A DNA stretch of 55,423 nucleotides from Knoellia remsis (GCF_003002895.1 NZ_PVTI01000025.1:1-55423); one strand, 5' to 3'. Counted from the stretch's first letter, positions 9,214 to 20,276 are shown. Notes: generated from the sequence alone by a model not told the origin. Translations and numbers: made by a program.

Positions 9214-9263
9214 ACTGATTGCCGGTTCCCGGCACGCCGACCTGTCAGGAACCGGCAATGAGT
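9214..9263. terminator. inverted repeat between the PCMT gene and the protease gene
   Basis: The arms 9214-9229 and 9248-9263 pair with one mismatch; the core ATTGCCGGTTCC/GGAACCGGCAAT is perfect, with an 18-base loop. It follows the end of the minus-strand protease operon. Its first 20 bases recur almost exactly at 26660-26680, and its tail AGTCGGGGGAG recurs after the 26.7-kb palindrome. Confidence 0.55.
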
Positions 9264-9296
9264 CGGGGGAGGGGAGAGGCGGGTGGGGTTGGTGGG

Positions 9297-10268
9297 TCAG
9301 TTGTTGGCGATGAGGTCCTCGGCCACCTCGACGGCGCGGTCGATCGGCACGGCGAACCCGATGCCGATGTTGCCGGACGAGCGACCGTCGACCGTCGCGA
9401 TCGCCGTGTTGACGCCGACGACCTGCCCGTCGAGGTTGACGAGCGGGCCGCCGGAGTTGCCCGGGTTGATGGACGCGTCGGTCTGGATGACGGTGCGCGC
9501 GCCCTGGCCGCCGAGCTGGGCCTCGCGGTCGACCGCGCTGACGATGCCGCTCGTCACCGTGCCGGACAGGCCGAGCGGGGAGCCGACCGCGATGACCGGC
9601 TGACCGATGCGCACGTCGCGGGACGTGCCGATCTCGGCGGCCGTCAGGGTCGCGGGGTCGGCGCGCAGCACGGCGATGTCGTTGCCCTGGTCGCTGCCGA
9701 CGACTGTTGCCGACACGACCCGCCCCGTCGAGAGCTGGAGGCGGACGCTGCTCGCGCCGTCGATGACGTGATGGTTCGTCATGACGTGCCCGCGGTCGTC
9801 GAGGACGAACCCGGACCCGGTCGAGCGGCCCGCCCGGATCTGCACGACGCTCGGCAGGATCGCCTCCGCCGCGGCCTCCTGGGTGCCGGCGGGGGCGGCA
9901 CCGCCGCGTGGCGGGGCCTGCGGGATCTGCGGGCCCGCGTCCGTGGCGACGGGGTCGTCGTCGAGGACCCACGCGGTTCCTGCGCCGGCGAGACCGCCGG
10001 CGAGCAGCGCCGTGAGCAGCACGGTCGGTATGCCGGCCGCGCGCCTTCGCGTGCCCGGCTCGTCAGCCCGGACCCGGCCGGGGGGCACAGGGGATGCCCC
10101 GGCCGGGCCCGGAGTCGGTGGGGCCGCCTCGTCGGGCGGCGCGACCTGCGGCAGCGGTGGCGGAGCCGCGGGCGCGCTGGGTGGCGGCGACGGATGGCCG
10201 ATGAACTCGGGACCAGCGGGCTTGCCGAGCCCACGCCACCACGATGGGCCGCGGGAGGGAGTGGTCAT
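9297..10268 (-). CDS. HtrA-like trypsin-fold serine protease, membrane-anchored, without PDZ domain
   Basis: 323 aa. Seen in order: a Pro-rich cytoplasmic N-terminus of about 70 residues, one membrane segment (IPTVLLTALLAGGLAGAGTA), then the protease domain with His in MTNHHVID, Asp in GNDIAVLR and Ser in NPGNSGGPLV. The protein ends soon after GIGFAVPIDRAVEV, so the PDZ domain usual for HtrA/DegP is missing. It would act outside the cell or at the outer face of the membrane. It lies 27 bases after the VWA gene and is probably the last gene of the MoxR-DUF58-VWA operon, suggesting a shared envelope-quality or secreted-protein role (inference). Confidence 0.88.
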   Translation of the reverse strand: MTTPSRGPSWWRGLGKPAGPEFIGHPSPPPSAPAAPPPLPQVAPPDEAAPPTPGPAGASPVPPGRVRADEPGTRRRAAGIPTVLLTALLAGGLAGAGTAWVLDDDPVATDAGPQIPQAPPRGGAAPAGTQEAAAEAILPSVVQIRAGRSTGSGFVLDDRGHVMTNHHVIDGASSVRLQLSTGRVVSATVVGSDQGNDIAVLRADPATLTAAEIGTSRDVRIGQPVIAVGSPLGLSGTVTSGIVSAVDREAQLGGQGARTVIQTDASINPGNSGGPLVNLDGQVVGVNTAIATVDGRSSGNIGIGFAVPIDRAVEVAEDLIANN

Positions 10269-10295
10269 GTCGGACCTTTCGAGGGCACGGGTGGG

Positions 10296-11354
10296 TCAGG
10301 GGAGTCTCGAGAACCAGCGCAGCGACATCGCACCGGCCCCGAGGAGGAGGAGGAAGGCGGCGGCCGCGAGCCACGGGGTGATCTCACGGGCCTCGGTGCG
10401 CCAGCCGATGGAGGAGCCGATGTCCTCGTAGACCGACTCGAGCTCCTCACCGCTCGTCGCCGTGTAGGCCTGCCCGTTGGTCGCGTCGGCGAGGGTCGCG
10501 AGGGCCTCGACGTCGACCGGGACGGGGACGAGCTGGCCGTTGATCTCGACCGTGCCCTCGTCGGTGCCGTAGGCGATCGTCGACACCGGCACGCCGGCCT
10601 GCGTCGCGGCCTCGGCGGCCTGGCCCGGGTCGCGGCCGCGGGTGTTCGTGCCGTCAGACAGCAGGACGATCCGTCCCGGGACCCGGTCGGCGGCGTCCGG
10701 CTGGTCGCCCTCCGTGCCGGAGCCGTCACCAGGAGAACCGTTGTCCCCGTTGCCGTTCGGGTCACCCGAGCCGTCCGCCCCCTGGCCCCCGTCGGTGCCT
10801 TCGGCGTCGTCCGGCGCCATCGACGCGATCTGCTCGAGCGAGGTGAACACGGCCTCGCCGATCGCGGTGCTGTCGGCGAGCGTGAGCGAGTCCAGGCTCG
10901 CCGCGGCAGCTTTGTGGTCCTGCGTCGGGGGCGAGAGGACCTGGGTCGAGCCGGCGAAGGTCACGACGCCGACGTTGAAGCTGTCCGGGAGCCCCTCGAT
11001 GAAGCTTCGCGCGGCGGTGCGAGCGGCCTCCATCCGGTTCGGCTCGACGTCGGTCGCCTCCATCGAGCGGGACACGTCGACGGCGACGACGATCGTCGCC
11101 CGCTCGTGCGGCACCCGGAGGTTCACCTCGGGCCGGGCCGCCGCCAGCCCGAGCAGACCCATCGCGACGAGGAAGGCCGCCGCCGGGGCGTGACGCCGCC
11201 AGCCCGGCTTCTCCGGGGCCACCTTGTCGAGGAGGGGTAGGGAGGCGAAGCGGACGGCATACCGGTTCCGCCGCCGGTGCATGACGAGGTAGGCGGCGAG
11301 GAGCGCCACGACGGGCACGAGCAGCAGCAGCCACCACGGGGAGAGGAAGGTCAT
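10296..11354 (-). CDS. VWA-domain membrane protein (MoxR-associated BatA type)
   Basis: 352 aa. The N-terminus LSPWWLLLLVPVVALLAAYLV is a membrane segment, followed by a second near residues 55-70. The VWA domain has an intact metal-ion site: DVSRSM near residue 93, then VTFAGST and LLSDGTNTRG. A Gly/Asp-rich low-complexity insert (GDPNGNGDNGSPGDGSGTEG) interrupts the domain near residues 195-225. A C-terminal membrane segment ends the protein. MoxR/VWA systems are thought to act as chaperone or metal-insertion assemblies. ATG 11354 overlaps the DUF58 stop by four bases. Confidence 0.88.
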   Translation of the reverse strand: MTFLSPWWLLLLVPVVALLAAYLVMHRRRNRYAVRFASLPLLDKVAPEKPGWRRHAPAAAFLVAMGLLGLAAARPEVNLRVPHERATIVVAVDVSRSMEATDVEPNRMEAARTAARSFIEGLPDSFNVGVVTFAGSTQVLSPPTQDHKAAAASLDSLTLADSTAIGEAVFTSLEQIASMAPDDAEGTDGGQGADGSGDPNGNGDNGSPGDGSGTEGDQPDAADRVPGRIVLLSDGTNTRGRDPGQAAEAATQAGVPVSTIAYGTDEGTVEINGQLVPVPVDVEALATLADATNGQAYTATSGEELESVYEDIGSSIGWRTEAREITPWLAAAAFLLLLGAGAMSLRWFSRLP

Positions 11355-12295
11355 CGAAGACTCCTGTTCGCGACCCGCGGCGCGCGCCGCCGGGTCCGGA
11401 CGAATCGGGCGAGGTCGCGCACCCAGTCGCTGTCGGTGCGCAGGGCGACGTGGCCGGCGCCGGTCGCGCGCACCGCCTCGGCGACGGCACCGCGGTGGGC
11501 CGCGGCCGCCGCGGCGTAGCGCCGGCGCAGGTCCGGCGAGGTGTAGACCTCGCGCTGGCGCCCGCTCTCGGGGTCGGTGAGGACGAGGTGCCCGAGGTCG
11601 GGCAGTTCGAGGTCGCGCGGGTCGGACACGTCGACGACGACGACGTCGTGCCGCGCGGCGAGGCGTCGCAACGCGGGCTCCCACGGCAGCGGCCGGTCGA
11701 TCGTACCGTCGGGCTCGACGAAGTCGGACACGATGACGCGCAGGCCGGGTCGGCGCTGGCGTCGTTCGAGCGCGCTCATGGCATGGGCGAGGTCAACGGC
11801 CTCCCCGGACTGCGCTCGGTTCGCGTCCGTGCGCCGCAGCGCGCGGCGTGCCGCGATGCGGCCGGGCAGCGGTGTCTCCCAACGGATTCCGTATGCCGTG
11901 TGCCTGGCGACGCCGATCCGGTTGCCGGGGCCGTCGGTGAGGAGACCGATGGCTGCGGTCACCCAGGCGGCGACGTCCCGCTTCTCCGCGGAGACGGTGC
12001 CGAAGTCCATGCTCGCGGTCTCGTCGACGAGCACCCACGTGTCGAGCTCGTGCTGGGCCAGCGGCCGCCACACGTGCGGCTCGCTGCTGCGGGCGGTGAC
12101 GTTCCAGTCGATCCGGCGGACGTCGTCCTCTCCGGGGCGGTAGCGGACGACCTCCTCCGGGTCGGATCCGGCGCCCAGCCGCAGGCCGGCGTTGTCACCC
12201 TGGAGGAGCCCGTCGAGACGCCGGCGCACGACGAGGTCGAGCGCCTGGAACGCCCGGTCCGGGTCGCGGATGACGGAGCCGTCGGCGAGCTGCAT
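11351..12295 (-). CDS. DUF58 domain protein (MoxR-associated)
   Basis: 314 aa. Seen: the DUF58 hallmark VVRYRPGEDDVRRIDWNVTA and a VWA-like fold carrying LVDETASMDFGT, then VIVSDFVEPDGTI. No signal peptide or membrane segment is obvious, so it is probably cytoplasmic or peripheral. Four bases separate it from the MoxR gene upstream and it overlaps the VWA gene downstream. This three-gene order is widely conserved; the biochemical task is not settled for the family. Confidence 0.9.
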   Translation of the reverse strand: MQLADGSVIRDPDRAFQALDLVVRRRLDGLLQGDNAGLRLGAGSDPEEVVRYRPGEDDVRRIDWNVTARSSEPHVWRPLAQHELDTWVLVDETASMDFGTVSAEKRDVAAWVTAAIGLLTDGPGNRIGVARHTAYGIRWETPLPGRIAARRALRRTDANRAQSGEAVDLAHAMSALERRQRRPGLRVIVSDFVEPDGTIDRPLPWEPALRRLAARHDVVVVDVSDPRDLELPDLGHLVLTDPESGRQREVYTSPDLRRRYAAAAAAHRGAVAEAVRATGAGHVALRTDSDWVRDLARFVRTRRRAPRVANRSLR

Positions 12296-12299
12296 CGGC

Positions 12300-13454
12300 T
12301 CAGATCCCGTTCTCGTGGCGGGCGCCGTCCTGCGCCGGCGCCACCCGCGGCTGCGGGAGCGTCGAGACGACGAGGTCGGTCACGCTGCGCGGGTCGACCC
12401 CGTCGGCGACGGCGTCGAAGGACAGCACGAGCCGGTGGGCGAGCACGTCCGAGGCGATGTCGGCGATGTCGCCGGGCAGGACGTAGTCCCGTCCGCGCAG
12501 CAGCGCCATCGCGCGCCCGGCAGCGACGAGACCGAGGGTGCCTCGGGGACTGGCACCGAGCTCGATGACGCCGTCGAGCTGACCCAGCCCGTAGCGCGCC
12601 GGTTCGCGCGTCGCCATGACGAGCGCGACGGCATACTGCGCCACCGCGTGGTGGACGAAGACCTCGTCGGTCGCGCGCTGCAGCCGCTCGACGTCCTCGA
12701 TCGACAGCGTGCGGTGCGCCCGCGGGGGGTCGACGCTCATCCGCTGGAGGATGGTGAGCTCCTCGACCTCCGTCGGGTGTGGCACGTGCACCTTGAGGAG
12801 GAACCGGTCGCGCTGGGCCTCCGGCAGCTGGTAGACGCCCTCGGACTCGATCGGGTTCTGCGTCGCGAGGACGAGGAACGGCCGGGGGAGCGCGTAGGTC
12901 TGGCCGCCGACGCTGACCTGCTTCTCGGCCATGGCCTCGAGCAGCGCCGACTGCACCTTCGCCGGGGCGCGGTTGATCTCGTCGGCGAGGACGAGGTTGG
13001 CGAAGATCGGCCCCAGCTCGGTGTCGAACGACTCCGCGCTCGGCCGCCACACCCGCGTGCCGACGATGTCGCCGGGCATGAGGTCGGGCGTGAACTGCAG
13101 TCGCGTGAACGAGCCGCCGATGACATCGGCGAGGGTGCGCACCGCGAGGGTCTTGGCCACACCGGGCACACCCTCGAGGAGGAGGTGACCGCGGGCGAGG
13201 AGGCCGACGAGCATCCGCTCGACCATCCGGTCCTGGCCGACGACGACCCGCTTCACCTCGAACATGGCCCGCTCGAGCGGGGCGCCGTAGGACTGTTGGG
13301 TCTGCGGCACCTGCTGCGTCGGGTGCTCCCGCTCCGACTGCGGCGGGGTGGCCCCCTCCCCGGCCGCGAGGGGGTGCACGGCCGGGGAGGGGGTGTCGTA
13401 TGCCGTTCGCTCGCCCACGCGAGCGTCCGGCACGTTGGTGGTGGGCTCGGTCAC
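12300..13454 (-). CDS. MoxR-family AAA+ ATPase
   Basis: 384 aa. Seen: Walker A GVPGVAKT, Walker B LVLADEINR, sensor region LATQNPIESEGVYQLPEAQR and the C-terminal lid ending DYVLPGDIADIASDVLAHR. The first 55 residues are a disordered Pro/Gln-rich extension not typical of the core family. MoxR ATPases partner with VWA and DUF58 proteins, both encoded next. The ATG overlaps the small membrane-protein gene upstream by four bases. A GTATGCCG copy in the extension encodes Thr-Ala-Tyr. Confidence 0.93.
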   Translation of the reverse strand: MTEPTTNVPDARVGERTAYDTPSPAVHPLAAGEGATPPQSEREHPTQQVPQTQQSYGAPLERAMFEVKRVVVGQDRMVERMLVGLLARGHLLLEGVPGVAKTLAVRTLADVIGGSFTRLQFTPDLMPGDIVGTRVWRPSAESFDTELGPIFANLVLADEINRAPAKVQSALLEAMAEKQVSVGGQTYALPRPFLVLATQNPIESEGVYQLPEAQRDRFLLKVHVPHPTEVEELTILQRMSVDPPRAHRTLSIEDVERLQRATDEVFVHHAVAQYAVALVMATREPARYGLGQLDGVIELGASPRGTLGLVAAGRAMALLRGRDYVLPGDIADIASDVLAHRLVLSFDAVADGVDPRSVTDLVVSTLPQPRVAPAQDGARHENGI

Positions 13455-13897
13455 AGCGTCTCCGTGTCCGGCGCCGGCGAGGGCGCCTCATCCTGGGGGG
13501 ATCCGTCCTGGCTGGGTCCAGCCTGACCCGAGTCACCGGGCTGCGTCGACTCGCCAGACCCGGAACCAGCCTTGTCGGGGCAGTCGGCCCTGCCGCCGCT
13601 GCGCTCCTGGGACGAGAACGACGGGGAGCCCGGGCTCGTGCCCTCGGTGGTCGAGTCGTCCGTCGTCGTCGACGAGTCGGAGACGCCCGGGGTGGCCGAC
13701 TCGGTGTCGACGACGGTCGCCCAGCCCGTCTCGGTGTCGGTCTGGGTCGCGGCGTACGCCGCAGTCGCACCGCCGGCGACGATGGCGAGGGCGGCGAGGC
13801 CGACACCGGCGATTCGGCGGAGCCTGCGGGCGCTGTCCTCGGTCGGACCGGGGAGGACCTCGTCGCGAGGCGTGGGGTCTGGCGTGGGGTGCGTCAT
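13451..13897 (-). CDS. small single-pass membrane protein heading the MoxR operon
   Basis: 148 aa, family not recognised. A charged N-terminus is followed by one hydrophobic segment (RIAGVGLAALAIVAGGATAAYA, about residues 28-49) and a Ser/Thr/Pro/Asp-rich tail that looks disordered and extracytoplasmic, with a single Cys. Position suggests an accessory of the MoxR machine, but nothing in the sequence proves a function. It is divergent from the two-component system, with 172 bases between. Confidence 0.7.
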   Translation of the reverse strand: MTHPTPDPTPRDEVLPGPTEDSARRLRRIAGVGLAALAIVAGGATAAYAATQTDTETGWATVVDTESATPGVSDSSTTTDDSTTEGTSPGSPSFSSQERSGGRADCPDKAGSGSGESTQPGDSGQAGPSQDGSPQDEAPSPAPDTETL

Positions 13898-13996
13898 CGT
13901 TCGCTCCTGGGACTGCGGTCGATCGGCATCGGTGCGATGTCGAGACCCACCGCTTCCGGCGGGCTGCGTCCCAGCCCACCAGCCAACACCGAAAAC

Positions 13997-14063
13997 CAGC
14001 GGAAGTCAGCCCGAAAGCGCAGCGAAAGAGCGTTCCGGGACCTTGCGGCGCGCGGGCTACCGT
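13997..14063 (+). promoter_or_regulatory. promoter of the two-component operon with direct repeats
   Basis: TACCGT at 14058-14063 lies six bases before the GTG start at 14070, so the transcript is probably leaderless. Upstream, CAGCGGAA (13997), CAGCCCGAAA (14007) and CAGCGAAA (14020) form loose direct repeats like OmpR-family response-regulator sites, which would suit autoregulation. Confidence 0.4.
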
Positions 14064-14069
14064 TGGAGC

Positions 14070-14780
14070 GTGCGGCTCCTGATCGTCGAGGACGAGGAGG
14101 GTCTGGCGGACGCGTTGCGCATCGGCCTGGCCCGTGAGGGGTATGCCGTCGACGTCGCCACGACGGACGGTGAGGCGCGCGAGAAGCTCGCGCTCACGGC
14201 ATACGACGTCGTCCTCCTCGACGTGAACCTCCCTGACGGCAACGGGTTCCACCTCGCCGAGGACATCCGCAGCGGCGCGGCCGAGGGCCCCTCGGGAGCG
14301 GACGTGCGGATCCTCATGCTCACCGCCCGTGCCGGTCTGCCGGACCGGGTGCGCGGGCTCGACGTCGGCGCCGACGACTACCTCGTCAAGCCGTTCGCGC
14401 TGGCCGAGCTCACCGCCCGGCTGCGCGCCCTGCTGCGTCGTGACGTGCGTGCCGCGAGCTCGGTGCTGCGCGTCGGCGACGTCAGCCTCGACGCCGCTCG
14501 ACAGCTCGCGCACCGGGGGAGCCGTGAGCTGTCGCTGACGCTCAAGGAGTTCGCGGTGCTGCGCTACCTCATGACGCGCGCCGACCACGTCGTCTCGTCG
14601 GAGGAGCTGCTCGAGCACGTCTGGGACGAGAACGCCGACCCGTTCACGCAGACCGTCCGCGTCACCGTCGGGACGCTGCGGCGCAAGCTCACCGTCGACG
14701 ATGAGCCGGCGCTCATCGAGACCGTCATCGGCCGCGGCTACCGGCTCCGGTCACGGCCGCCGGTCGCGGGGACGGCGTGA
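14070..14780 (+). CDS. OmpR-family response regulator
   Basis: 236 aa. Receiver domain with acidic pocket VEDEE, phospho-acceptor Asp51 in VVLLDVNLPDG, and the conserved Lys in ADDYLVKPF. The C-terminal winged helix runs LSLTLKEFAVLRYLM to VTVGTLRRKL and IETVIGRGYRL. GTG 14070 is the only start giving a canonical receiver N-terminus. The stop overlaps the kinase start, so the pair is co-translated. The stimulus is unknown. Confidence 0.95.
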   Translation: MRLLIVEDEEGLADALRIGLAREGYAVDVATTDGEAREKLALTAYDVVLLDVNLPDGNGFHLAEDIRSGAAEGPSGADVRILMLTARAGLPDRVRGLDVGADDYLVKPFALAELTARLRALLRRDVRAASSVLRVGDVSLDAARQLAHRGSRELSLTLKEFAVLRYLMTRADHVVSSEELLEHVWDENADPFTQTVRVTVGTLRRKLTVDDEPALIETVIGRGYRLRSRPPVAGTA

Positions 14781-16096
14781 TGGACCAGCCGGCGGCAGGC
14801 GGGGTCCCGGGCTGGCTGGTGCGGCTCACCGCGCAGTTGCCGGCGTGGGCGCGCACCGTGCGCGCTCGGCTCGCGCTCACGTACTCGGGGCTGCTCTTCC
14901 TCGTCGCCGCGCTGCTCGTCGGTGGTCTGTATGTCGCTCTGGCACAGACCATCGACGCCGCACCGCTCGACCCGGTGACGGTGAAGAAGTTCGAGCGCGG
15001 CCCGGACGGACGGATCCACTACAAGCCGGGCGCGGAGTTCCAGGCCGCCGACGTCGCGGACGTGCAGGCCTACGTCAACTTCACGACGCTGCAGACCCTG
15101 CGGACCTACTCCTTCATCGCGCTCGCGGTGCTCTTCGTCCTCAGCCTGCTCATCGGCTGGTGGGTCGCGGGGAGGGCGCTCCGTCCAGTCGGTGCGATCA
15201 CGGCGACGGCTCGCGAGATCACCGGATCGGACCTGTCCCGGCGCATCGCCGCGACCGGCCCACAGGACGAGCTGCGCACTCTCGCAGACACGCTCGACGG
15301 CATGCTCGACCGGCTCGAGGCCGCGTTCACCGCGCAACGCGACCTTGTCGACGACGTGTCCCATGAGCTGCGCAACCCGGTCGCCGTGGTCCAGGCGAAC
15401 CTCGACGCCGTGCTCTCGCGCGACGACGTGACGCCGGCCGAGCGGGCCCAGGCGGCGGCCGTCGTGCAGCGCGCGACGAACCGGATGGGCGGGCTCGTCG
15501 AGGACCTGCTCGCGACGGCCCGGCTGCGATCGGGCGCCTTCGTCGAGCGGGACGTCGACCTGTCGGCGCTGGCCCAGGAGGCGGCCGAGGAGTTCCGGCT
15601 GCTCGCGTCCTCGCGCGGGGTGTCGCTCGTGCTGCGGCTCGCGCCCGGGCCGCGCGTCATCGCCGACCCCGAGTCGCTGACCCGGGCGCTCGACAACCTG
15701 CTGTCCAACGCCGTGCGCCTGGCCCCCGGTGGCAGCGAGGTGACCGTCGCGTCCGGGTCGCGTGCCGGCTGGGCCTGGGTGGCCGTGCGTGACGAGGGCC
15801 CGGGGATCGCCGCCGAGGACCGGGAGCGCGTCTTCGACCGGTTCCGGCGGACCGGGCCGGCCGAGGGCAACGGCGAGGGGCACGGCCTCGGACTGGCCAT
15901 CGCCCGCCAGGTCGTCGAGTCGCACGAGGGCCGGATCGCGCTCTTCAGCGAGGTCGGCGTCGGCAGCACCTTCGTCGTGTGGCTGCCGGATCGGGTCTTC
16001 CACGGTGGCCAGCAGAGCCCGTTCGCCCGCGACGCCGATGGTCCGGGGGAGCGTGACCGCACCCCGCCCACCGACGACCCCCTCGGCCGCCGCTGA
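14777..16096 (+). CDS. membrane sensor histidine kinase
   Basis: 439 aa. Membrane segments near residues 33-56 and 111-131 enclose a short extracytoplasmic sensor loop of about 55 residues. A HAMP domain follows, then the H-box DVSHELRNP with His196, an N-box (LDNLLSNAV), G1 (DEGPGIA) and G2 (GHGLGLAIA). GTG 14777 overlaps the regulator stop by four bases; ATG 14780 is an equally good start one codon later. It is transcribed away from the MoxR operon; whether it controls that operon is not shown. Confidence 0.94.
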   Translation: MMDQPAAGGVPGWLVRLTAQLPAWARTVRARLALTYSGLLFLVAALLVGGLYVALAQTIDAAPLDPVTVKKFERGPDGRIHYKPGAEFQAADVADVQAYVNFTTLQTLRTYSFIALAVLFVLSLLIGWWVAGRALRPVGAITATAREITGSDLSRRIAATGPQDELRTLADTLDGMLDRLEAAFTAQRDLVDDVSHELRNPVAVVQANLDAVLSRDDVTPAERAQAAAVVQRATNRMGGLVEDLLATARLRSGAFVERDVDLSALAQEAAEEFRLLASSRGVSLVLRLAPGPRVIADPESLTRALDNLLSNAVRLAPGGSEVTVASGSRAGWAWVAVRDEGPGIAAEDRERVFDRFRRTGPAEGNGEGHGLGLAIARQVVESHEGRIALFSEVGVGSTFVVWLPDRVFHGGQQSPFARDADGPGERDRTPPTDDPLGRR

Positions 16097-16129
16097 ACGC
16101 TGCTGTTCCCGGTGGCAGGCGAGCCCGGG

Positions 16130-16183
16130 CGCACTTCCCGCGCCACGGCGCAGTATTTTCCGCGTCCTGGCGCGGGAAGTGCG
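16130..16183. terminator. 16-bp perfect inverted repeat between convergent genes
   Basis: The arms 16130-16145 and 16168-16183 (left arm begins CGCACTTCCCGCG) pair perfectly around a 22-base loop, midway between the kinase gene and the convergent minus-strand gene ending at 16223. A bidirectional terminator is the natural reading. Confidence 0.6.
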
Positions 16184-16222
16184 TCACCGACCGGGCGGCC
16201 GGCCGGGCGACCGCCGCCTGGC

Positions 16223-17128
16223 TCAGCTGCCGCCGAGCTCGGCGGGGACGTCCCGCTGCGGGAACGAGGCGAACGGTGCCGGGTCGGTCGTCGTCCCGTC
16301 GGCGAGCGTCATGCTGATCTCCACGGTGGCAAAAGGATCCTCGGGCGCGTTCGACCACGCCGGCCAGCTCGCCGCGAACCACCCTGTCGACAGGCTGGCG
16401 GAGACCTCACCGGCGGGAGTCAGGAGAGTGACACCCCTGACCTGCGCGCCGACCCGGCCCGCAACGACGGTGACGCCGTCGGTGACGGCCACCGGGCCGC
16501 CGTTGGAGGTGAACGTCTCGGCGTGCCCCGTCACGGACACCGAGGTGGCCTCTGGGTCGGTCAGCGGGAACCGGCTGCCCGAGGCCATCGGGTCGCCACC
16601 GTCGTAGGACGTGCAGGTCAGGTCGAACCCGGCCTCGTTGGCGAGGACGACGAGGTCGTAGGGCCCGCGTCGCTCGCTGACGACGACGCGCATCGCCCGC
16701 CGCTGCTCCGGTGCGAAGGAGCCCTCCGGAGGCGGCTGGTTCGGCCGCGTCACGAGCTTCTCGGTCGCGCTGAGACAGGCCTCGCCGGCCTCGCGGGCGG
16801 CATCCGCACTGAGCGCGGTCGGAGTGGCCGACCACGCCGACGGGCGGCGCTCCTCGCCGAACAGCTGCGGCACGACCAGTCCAGCGGCCGTGACCGCGGC
16901 GACACCCAGCCCGGCCGCGACCGCCCGTCGGCGTCCGGTACGGCGCCGGGGCTCCGGCGAGAGCTGTGGAGTCGGTGTCGACTCTGCGGCAGACATGAGG
17001 ATCCGCGCCTTGAGGTCGTCGCGGTGCCGCGCCTCTCGCGCGGTGAGCTCCACGCCGACAGAGGTGGGGTCGAGGCGGCGGACGAGCGTGTCGAGCTCGT
17101 GGCCAGACACGGTGGGAGTGGGGGTCAT
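16223..17128 (-). CDS. membrane-anchored protein co-encoded with an ECF sigma factor (candidate anti-sigma factor)
   Basis: 301 aa. A cytoplasmic N-terminus of about 65 residues, one membrane segment (RRAVAAGLGVAAVTAAGLVV) and an extracytoplasmic domain of about 210 residues. ATG 17128 has AAGGAG before it and overlaps the sigma gene by four bases. The topology is that of an anti-sigma factor, but the zinc-finger motif (HxxxCxxC) of the classic family is absent, so regulation of the sigma factor is an inference from gene order. Confidence 0.7.
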   Translation of the reverse strand: MTPTPTVSGHELDTLVRRLDPTSVGVELTAREARHRDDLKARILMSAAESTPTPQLSPEPRRRTGRRRAVAAGLGVAAVTAAGLVVPQLFGEERRPSAWSATPTALSADAAREAGEACLSATEKLVTRPNQPPPEGSFAPEQRRAMRVVVSERRGPYDLVVLANEAGFDLTCTSYDGGDPMASGSRFPLTDPEATSVSVTGHAETFTSNGGPVAVTDGVTVVAGRVGAQVRGVTLLTPAGEVSASLSTGWFAASWPAWSNAPEDPFATVEISMTLADGTTTDPAPFASFPQRDVPAELGGS

Positions 17129-17730
17129 GACGTGCTCCTTTCGCGAGCGGGTGTGGCCGCGGGTGCGGCATGAGTACGCGCCGGGTGCCCGAGGTGATGT
17201 CGCAGGACGCGTCTGGCCCGGCTCAGCCGCAGGCGGAAGGCCACGGGCGAGATGCCGAGGACGGCAGCGGCCTGGGTGGAGGTGAGGTCGTCCCACGCAA
17301 CGAGCGCGAGGCTCTCCTGGTGGACGGGGCTGAGCCGACGCCACGCCCGAGCGAGGTCGACGTGCTCGATCGCGAGCAGCGGGTCGGGGGCCGAGCCAGG
17401 TGAGCCGGCCCCCTGTAGCCGGCTCACCTGGTCGTCGGCGATGCGCACCGTGAGGGCCTGACGCCGCTGCTCACCGTGGTGGGCGGCGAGCAGGACGCGC
17501 CGAGCGATGCCGAAGAGCCAGGCTCGCGCCTCCTCCGCGTCCTCGGGCAGGTCCGCGATGCGGCGCCATGCCACGACGAAGACGTCGGCGACCACGTCCT
17601 CCGCGTGCGACGGGTGGACGCGCCGCTGCACGAAACGCAGCACCGCGGCATACGTCGCGTCGTACACCGTCTCGAAACGGACCCGCAGCGCGTCGTCCTC
17701 GCGCGGCGGCCCGATGCTGTCGTGGCTCAT
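17125..17730 (-). CDS. ECF-type RNA polymerase sigma factor
   Basis: 201 aa. Region 2 is seen as FVQRRVHPSHAEDVVADVFVVAWRR and region 4 as LALVAWDDLTSTQAAAVLGIS followed by FRLRLSRARRVL, separated by the usual short linker; regions 1 and 3 are absent, as in ECF factors. ATG 17730 was preferred because upstream codons do not resemble the family. It is divergent from the radical SAM gene across 79 bases. I saw no clear autoregulated -35 motif. Confidence 0.92.
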   Translation of the reverse strand: MSHDSIGPPREDDALRVRFETVYDATYAAVLRFVQRRVHPSHAEDVVADVFVVAWRRIADLPEDAEEARAWLFGIARRVLLAAHHGEQRRQALTVRIADDQVSRLQGAGSPGSAPDPLLAIEHVDLARAWRRLSPVHQESLALVAWDDLTSTQAAAVLGISPVAFRLRLSRARRVLRHHLGHPARTHAAPAATPARERSTS

Positions 17731-17797
17731 GACCCCTACATGCCTCCGGAGGCCGAGAGTGTGTCGCGCGACTTTGGGGACCTGCCCGGGCCGAACG

Positions 17798-17803
17798 TAC
17801 CCT
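17798..17803 (+). promoter_or_regulatory. -10 element (TACCCT) of the radical SAM gene, leaderless
   Basis: TACCCT ends six bases before the ATG at 17810, so transcription should begin at or next to the start codon. Confidence 0.5.
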
Positions 17804-17809
17804 TGACGT

Positions 17810-19810
<2,001 letters not shown>

Positions 19811-19820
19811 TGGCCGCGCC

Positions 19821-20276
19821 ATGAGCGAGCCGTCCCGGAGCGAGGCGGTCGCGGTCGAGCTCGTGACGGACGACGCGGCCCTCGACGACGTCGTCGCCCT
19901 GCGGCTCGCGTGGAAACCTGCGTCCTCCGACGCGGCCGCGGACGCATTGGCTGACGACGAGCGACGGTGGTGGCGAACCAATGGCGCTGGACGGCGCGCG
20001 TGGATCGCGAGGCGCGTGGCGAATGCGGCGATCTTCGAACGGATGCCGGTCCCCGGACGCGGGTCCGCGAGGTGGGCCTACGTCGCCAACGTCTTCGTCC
20101 TGCCCGAACACCGGCGACAGGGCGTCGCGGCCGCGCTGATGCAGGAGATCGTCAGGTGGGCCCGGGAAGAAGGCATGGTGCGCATCGTGCTCGCTCCGAG
20201 CGAGATGTCGGTGCCGTTCTACGCTTCGCTCGGCTTCCGCCCGGCAGACGACCTCATGCGCCTCGACCTCGCCTGA
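19821..20276 (+). CDS. GNAT-family N-acetyltransferase
   Basis: 151 aa. The acetyl-CoA site is seen as VFVLPEHRRQGVAAALMQEIV (motif A, R/Q-x-x-G-x-A variant) and the C-terminal PFYASLGFRP. Substrate unknown. It starts ten bases after the radical SAM stop, so it may be cotranscribed, and is followed by an AT-rich palindrome. Together with the next gene it splits a normally adjacent gene pair. Confidence 0.85.
   Translation: MSEPSRSEAVAVELVTDDAALDDVVALRLAWKPASSDAAADALADDERRWWRTNGAGRRAWIARRVANAAIFERMPVPGRGSARWAYVANVFVLPEHRRQGVAAALMQEIVRWAREEGMVRIVLAPSEMSVPFYASLGFRPADDLMRLDLA

Noticed and set aside
16223-17128. Classic zinc-binding anti-sigma factor
   Set aside because: The N-terminus lacks the HxxxCxxC motif, so it is annotated only as a candidate by gene order and topology.
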